Shown one piece after another: positions 22,859 through 24,749 of a stretch of 24,749 nucleotides of DNA (positions are counted from its first letter, which is position 1; every line of letters starts with the position of its first letter). Source of the DNA: Lachnospiraceae bacterium UBA3801. GTDB lineage: Bacteria > Bacillota > Clostridia > Lachnospirales > Lachnospiraceae. The translations under genes were made by a program, and so were the position numbers. The notes beneath the pieces were generated by a model, which worked only from the letters and a program-made list of their open reading frames with translations, had not been told where the DNA came from and did not search any database. Where the stretch lies: positions 1 through 24,749 of the forward strand of contig DFEN01000079.1 of NCBI GenBank assembly GCA_002368685.1, given 5' to 3'.

Positions 22859-23491
22859 TTAGAATCCCATTGATAAAAGCTTTAATGTTATATATTCGTC
22901 TCTTTCTAAGGTTTCAGAAGAGGCATCACGAAGCTTCCCTATTTCCTTAGAAAATGTAGCGAACTTTTCCGTTACAAATATTCTGTAATTATCGCCCTCT
23001 GAATTGACTTCGTTTATGTAGTCCTTTATTTTCTCTCTATCCTTTGGTTTAGTAACCTTAGGGGTGTAGGCGATAATGTTATTATTATATATAGCTAGAG
23101 CTGGTATATAAACAACTCCTTCAGTTTCTGTGATTGTTATATCATATAGAAACTTTCGGCCAGTTTCCTTACTAAGAGCATCTACCTTCTCGTACTCTTC
23201 TTTGCTGAGGGGGTCTGCCTTAAGAGCCATAAAGAAATCAATCAGATTTCTCGCAAAAGGAATAGCCATTACACATCCGATTATTACGAATAGTGTCTTT
23301 CTCGTCTGGAATATGATTAGACTAAATACAACATCAGTAAGTATTAGCATAAAAAGAACTAGAGTAAAGGCTATTCGAATATTCTTATAGCGTTTAGAAT
23401 GACCATATTCACCCTTGTCATAATATTTCTTATTCTTAAGTTTTCTTTCTTTTTTTATTTGTTTATATGTACTAGTGTCTATTTTACTCAT
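22859..23491 (-). CDS. Uncharacterised membrane protein with two transmembrane helices
   Basis: I do not recognise a family with known function. The 210-residue protein has a very basic N terminus (residues 1-37, rich in Lys/Tyr, including KKERKLKNKKYYDKGEYGHSKR). Two closely spaced hydrophobic helices (about 38-61 and 66-88) are followed by a soluble C-terminal domain of about 120 residues with alternating predicted strands and helices and no cysteine or obvious catalytic motif. The positive N terminus predicts both termini in the cytoplasm. It is flanked within 5 bases by the rRNA methyltransferase and pseudouridine synthase genes, so it is almost certainly co-expressed with them. A link to RNA or ribosomes is only inference from position and charge. 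Confidence 0.75.
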   Translation of the reverse strand: MSKIDTSTYKQIKKERKLKNKKYYDKGEYGHSKRYKNIRIAFTLVLFMLILTDVVFSLIIFQTRKTLFVIIGCVMAIPFARNLIDFFMALKADPLSKEEYEKVDALSKETGRKFLYDITITETEGVVYIPALAIYNNNIIAYTPKVTKPKDREKIKDYINEVNSEGDNYRIFVTEKFATFSKEIGKLRDASSETLERDEYITLKLLSMGF

Positions 23492-23495
23492 AATT

Positions 23496-24749
23496 TTAGC
23501 TCATCATCCGCCATCCGGATAAATATTTATTCTTCATTGTTCCATTAGTCATCTTTGCAAAACCAAGTGGAAAATGCTCCACACATACAAGGGTCCAACC
23601 ATTTTCAGGAACCCTATCAAATTCATCCTCATTTCCGTCAAGGATAAGGGATTCGCCCTTGAGGTACTTAAGCACAAGTGTAGAATCACTCTTTAAATTG
23701 ATCACATTGTCAAAATCCTGAGAGGTAAGAATCATTGCAAAGGACTGACTAGGTTCAAATCTTTTCTTCTTAAGTTCACCCAGATATACTCCTCTTCTCA
23801 TAATACGCATACCAGGAAGGGAAGGAGAATCTTCTGGAATTAGATAAAGCTTATCATTTCGATATTCTAATTGGTTTTTATCAATTCCCGAAAGGATATG
23901 TGACAGGAATTCATTTATTTCTGGTACATTTCCTTTGTATTTTTCTATTGTATATCTAGAAGCTGTTGAGGCATTATCTATCTCTCCAGCCGACTTAAGG
24001 AGTGATACATAATGTCCTTCACCCTTAACCTTATGCGGAAAGAGATGAACAGTTTCTTTAAGAGCTTCGTCGGCATTTTCATAGCTTGACCACTCAGGAT
24101 TTCCGTCTACAAAGCCTTCGTGTTTTGCAATAGGCTGTATATGGAGACTAGGATCCAGTTCCTTAAGGAACATAACCTGATCTTCATCCTCTCTTGGATC
24201 AAAGGTACAGGTTGAATAAAGGATTGTTCCTCCTGGACGAAGCATTTTAACTACTTCCCGTAGAATCTCTTTTTGAATAGAGATAAATTTCTCATTACCA
24301 TTCTGCTTCCAAGCAGTAATCATTGAAGAAGACTTTCTGAACATTCCTTCTCCAGAGCAAGGAGCATCTATAAGAATTTTATCAAAATATCCTGCAAAGC
24401 TTTCTGCTAGTCTATCAGGCGCTTCGCAAGTTATTAGTGAATTTCTTATTCCGAAGATCTCAATATTTTTCTGCAGAGCCTTAAGTCTAGAGGCGCTTAT
24501 ATCGTTAGATACAAGTAGACCTTCGCCCTTTAGTTTACAAGCAAGCTCTGTGGATTTGCCACCTGGTGCAGCACATATATCAAGTACTTTATCTCCCGGT
24601 TCTATATCAATTGTTGCAGCAGGAAGTGTTGCACTTGGCTCCTGCAAATAATAAAGTCCAGCAAAGTAAAAAGGATGCTTCGATGGTGTACATTCTGAAG
24701 CATCATAATAAAAGCTGTTACTTGACCATGGTACTGGAGTCAGCTCAAA
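23496..24749 (-). CDS. RsmF/NOL1-NOP2-Sun family rRNA m5C methyltransferase (5' end outside window)
   Basis: This SAM-dependent enzyme methylates C5 of a cytosine in 16S rRNA. The visible part is 417 residues and remains open to the right edge; upstream codons read SKHPFYFAGLYYLQEPSATLP, a typical start of the catalytic domain, so an in-frame TTG at 24647 is internal. Motif I is VLDICAAPGGKS (55-66), with SNDISASRLKALQKN for the ribose-binding region. Motif IV is DAPCSGEGMF (128-137, Cys131) and motif VI is LYSTCTF (catalytic Cys181). The C-terminal third is a less conserved RNA-binding region with SLPGMRIMRRGVYLGELKKKRFEPSQSFAM (about 308-337), as in Firmicute RsmF-like proteins. Exact target (C1407 or others) is unknown. 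Confidence 0.93.
   Translation of the reverse strand, partial: FELTPVPWSSNSFYYDASECTPSKHPFYFAGLYYLQEPSATLPAATIDIEPGDKVLDICAAPGGKSTELACKLKGEGLLVSNDISASRLKALQKNIEIFGIRNSLITCEAPDRLAESFAGYFDKILIDAPCSGEGMFRKSSSMITAWKQNGNEKFISIQKEILREVVKMLRPGGTILYSTCTFDPREDEDQVMFLKELDPSLHIQPIAKHEGFVDGNPEWSSYENADEALKETVHLFPHKVKGEGHYVSLLKSAGEIDNASTASRYTIEKYKGNVPEINEFLSHILSGIDKNQLEYRNDKLYLIPEDSPSLPGMRIMRRGVYLGELKKKRFEPSQSFAMILTSQDFDNVINLKSDSTLVLKYLKGESLILDGNEDEFDRVPENGWTLVCVEHFPLGFAKMTNGTMKNKYLSGWRMMS

Noticed and set aside
24645..24647. TTG at 24647 as start of the rRNA methyltransferase
   Set aside because: The frame remains open for 34 more codons to the window edge and those codons encode conserved family sequence (HPFYFAGLYY), so the gene begins outside the window.
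1..24749. Defence island, prophage, insertion sequence, CRISPR array, tRNA or rRNA genes
   Set aside because: Every stretch is covered by housekeeping genes on one strand with short gaps. No terminal repeats, spaced direct repeats, tRNA-like folds or phage proteins were seen.

Overview
The window is a stretch of AT-rich bacterial chromosome in which every supported gene lies on the minus strand, so transcription runs from the right end to the left end. Twenty-one protein genes are packed with gaps of 0 to 100 bases and several overlaps. There are no RNA genes, insertion sequences, CRISPR arrays, phage genes or intergenic stretches over about 110 bases. Gene content and protein style (SepF/DivIVA division genes, endonuclease-type MutL, RecU, a very long class B PBP, the 'methionine gamma-lyase family' gene after miaA, DivIVA with a GGLGYDK N-terminal motif) point to a Firmicute of class Clostridia, most likely Lachnospiraceae. 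Genus cannot be fixed from the sequence.

Reading in the direction of transcription, the first block (24749 to 12173) is an RNA-modification and DNA-repair operon: an RsmF-type rRNA m5C methyltransferase (5' end outside the window), an unknown two-helix membrane protein, an RluA-family pseudouridine synthase, the Holliday junction resolvase RecU, glutamine-dependent NAD synthetase, MiaB, MutS, MutL and MiaA. MiaA and MiaB act in sequence on A37 of tRNAs, and MutS and MutL form the mismatch repair pair. An 80-base gap with a weak promoter candidate precedes the PLP enzyme of the methionine gamma-lyase/aluminium-resistance family. A gap of about 110 bases then precedes radC.

The second block (10695 to 1) is a cell-shape, wall-synthesis and division operon: radC, mreC, mreD, PBP2 (mrdA), rodA, an mgsA homologue, a D,D-carboxypeptidase, a membrane-fusion-like protein, the PLP-binding protein YggS, sepF and divIVA (3' end outside the window). 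RodA and PBP2 supply glycosyltransferase and transpeptidase activities for side-wall synthesis, and MreC and MreD are their scaffold. The carboxypeptidase trims peptides. SepF tethers FtsZ and DivIVA marks curved membrane.

I see no obviously new multi-gene system. The most notable points are an mgsA homologue whose catalytic Asp and several substrate-binding residues are replaced, an insertion of about 240 residues in PBP2, absence of mreB and minCDE from the places they often occupy in Clostridia, and a membrane-fusion-like protein with no transporter partner inside the wall operon.
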